A DNA stretch of 64,000 nucleotides from Ilyonectria destructans (taxonomy: Eukaryota > Ascomycota > Sordariomycetes > Hypocreales > Nectriaceae): the NCBI GenBank assembly GCA_020740775.1, contig JAHEWK010000015.1, positions 1,488,001 to 1,552,000 on the forward strand, read 5' to 3'. The translations under genes were made by a program, and so were the position numbers. The notes under the pieces are model-generated. The model was not told the DNA's origin. It did no database searches and was given only the letters and a program-made list of their open reading frames with translations. Shown here piece after piece: positions 62,501 through 64,000 of the stretch (position 1 is the first letter of the stretch; the number at the start of each line of letters is the position of its first letter).

Positions 62501-64000
62501 TATTTAGACTGCTAGTAATTAAATTGCCTATTTAGAAGTTATTACTATTTTTATAGATAGCAGTTTTAACTTTATTTATAAGCTAATCGGTATATATTTT
62601 ATAAACTTTTTTTATCTTTTTATAATTTATAATATTTCCTAATTTTCTTAATATAATATTCTACTCTTTATCTGAGAGTTATATAGATATATATATCTAT
62701 AGTAAATTTCTAAAAGCTATTAAAATATATCCTATTATTATTCCTAGGAATATTATAAGATAAGTATTTTTTTATATTTCTATAAAGTAAACTTTTCTCT
62801 TTTTCTAAGATTTTTTATACTAATTATTATTTAGTATTACTAAAGATAATATATCTAATAATAATACCTTTATAGAGTCTTTTATAGAGAACTTTAAAAA
62901 TTCTTTAAATAGAGACTTTATAGGGGATATTAGGTATATAGTATATATTATTAATTTAGTTATATAAGATATCTTAAAAGCTTATATTTTAATTTCTATA
63001 GAAGAAGAAAGCTTAATTAGATATACTAATAGATTAGCTGCTAAATTAAATAGCTAGAATAAGAAGTTTTTAGATAAGGAATTTTATACCTCTTTTTTTA
63101 CTAGTAAGTTATATATATATACTTTTTATATATTTTTTACTAATTCTTTCTAGACTTTATAAGTTAAGTTTAAAAGTTAGCTATTTTAACTAAATATAAC
63201 TTTAAACCTAAAAAGCTTCTAAATTAAGCTATTAACTAGAGTATTAAAGAAGGGATTTTAAAGTTTAATAAGAGGTAAATTCCCTTAGGTATATTCTATT
63301 TTCTTTTTATTTATTTTTAATTTTCTTCCTACTAATAATTAATTTTTAGATAAATTAATCCGCTGGAATTCCACTTATATTATACTCAGTATATTTTTAG
63401 AACTAAAGAATCCACTTATATATATCTCTAAAAATACTTCTAATTTAAAGTATAAAAAGCTTCTTCTAAATCCTTTAGAATAAGCTGAAATTAAGAAATT
63501 AAAGTGGATTTTTAAGGTTTTCTTTAATCCTACTGTTAAATTATAAGACCAATCTTATATAACTCTTCCCTAAGGGCTTTTATATATATATATTATATAT
63601 AGAAGTCTAGATAAGTTATTATCTAGCTATAATTTATATAGAGGAGAAGTAAGTTATTTTTCCTTTATTTTTTTTCTATTTTTTTCTATTTCTTTCTATT
63701 TTTCTTTTTTTTTTAAAAAAATATAATTTACTTACTAATTATAAAATAGGCTTCTTATTTCTCTACTTTCTATTTAGCTATTTAATCTGAATCTATTAAA
63801 TTAGAGAAATACTTTTCTAAAAAGCTTTTTAAAAGCTTTTTAAAAGATTATAAGCCTTTTCTTATAGGTATTATTTTAAATCTAAAATTTAAAATAGTAC
63901 CTTTTAAAGAAGGAGGGATTTTATATTATTATTCTACTATAGAAAGTAATATTTTATCTCTTTTTAAGGCTGAATTTAGTTAGTAAGTTTTAATTAACTT
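53536..64000. repeat. Second large RIP-mutated A+T-rich block
   Basis: TpA-rich, stop-dense DNA running to the end of the window, containing a LINE relic (annotated separately). A triplicated CTGGATTTAAG unit lies at about 54399-54435, and a run of 20 T at 61668-61687. From about 61.3 to 64 kb I can name no element. Confidence 0.75.
54590..61300 (+). mobile_element. Tad-like non-LTR retrotransposon (LINE), RIP-inactivated
   Basis: Order of legible remnants on the plus strand: a zinc-knuckle-like Cys/His region at about 55680-55780 (ORF1 type); an endonuclease-like stretch near 56260-56340; an RT fingers motif near 58150-58195 reading V-L-stop-G-L-P-L-F-L-I-L-F-L-I-Y, which matches VPQGxPLSxILFLxY with the Gln codon turned into TAG; and the RT catalytic FADD motif decayed to F-T-N-N (58253-58264). 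G-to-A/C-to-T changes explain these. The 54650-54830 and 60850-61290 ends are less mutated and more G+C-rich. The precise ends and a target duplication were not found. The assignment to the Tad/I-like fungal LINE group is by RT motif and ORF order. Confidence 0.6.

Overview
The window is from a filamentous ascomycete (Pezizomycotina). Its genes have many short GT..AG introns with CTAAC/CTGAC-type branch sites. The protein families are fungal: LaeA-like methyltransferase, PL4 lyase, killer-toxin-like GH18 chitinase, multi-LysM protein, F-box protein and STAND/NLR receptor. Gene-bearing DNA of ordinary composition alternates sharply with extremely A+T-rich, stop-riddled blocks in which retroelement motifs survive only as C-to-T/G-to-A mutated copies, the pattern left by repeat-induced point mutation (RIP). 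I found no tRNA, rRNA or CRISPR array.

Gene-rich left third (1-26.2 kb). In order: a LaeA-like SAM methyltransferase (+), a secreted rhamnogalacturonan lyase (+), a CocE/S15-type alpha/beta-hydrolase (-), an MFS drug/metabolite transporter (+) and an FAD monooxygenase (-). This could be a small catabolic or accessory-metabolism neighbourhood, but no core synthase is present. After a 2.3 kb gene-free stretch comes a divergent pair: a 16-exon, about 1,480-residue chitin-binding GH18 chitinase (-) and an about 556-residue secreted protein with roughly six LysM modules (+). Pairing of this chitinase subgroup with LysM proteins is a known fungal arrangement. An F-box protein gene (-) follows.

First RIP block (about 26.2-42.9 kb). 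It contains an LTR retrotransposon of the Ty3/gypsy type whose ends I could place (27169-35491; 184-bp LTRs; perfect 5-bp target duplication AGAAC). It also holds three copies of a discrete 1.03-1.07 kb element, each flanked by its own 11-13 bp target-site duplication. One copy sits inside the gypsy element and one is inverted. The size, (TAA)-like 3' end and long variable duplications point to insertion by target-primed reverse transcription.

Island 43-50 kb. A truncated TPR-type fragment lies at the block edge, followed by a large NLR-like gene (-) with a Goodbye-like N-terminal domain, a NACHT-type NTPase, a helical region and a C-terminal zinc-binding module. The NLR has an apparent frameshift, a Lys-to-Arg change in the P-loop and three in-frame tandem duplications. 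A short RIP block (50.1-51.4 kb) follows, then a broken gene for a multi-spanning fungal membrane protein (51.6-53.3 kb) with a Trp-to-stop change and a later frame break.

Second large RIP block (53.3-64 kb). It opens with a TAG/TTA-rich palindromic tract, then carries a Tad-like LINE relic on the + strand (about 54.6-61.3 kb) whose RT catalytic motif has decayed to FTNN. Its 3' part keeps unusually high G+C. The remainder to 64 kb is unassigned A+T-rich sequence.

Exon models were read by eye from splice sites and reading-frame continuity. Family names rest on recognised motifs, not on database searches.
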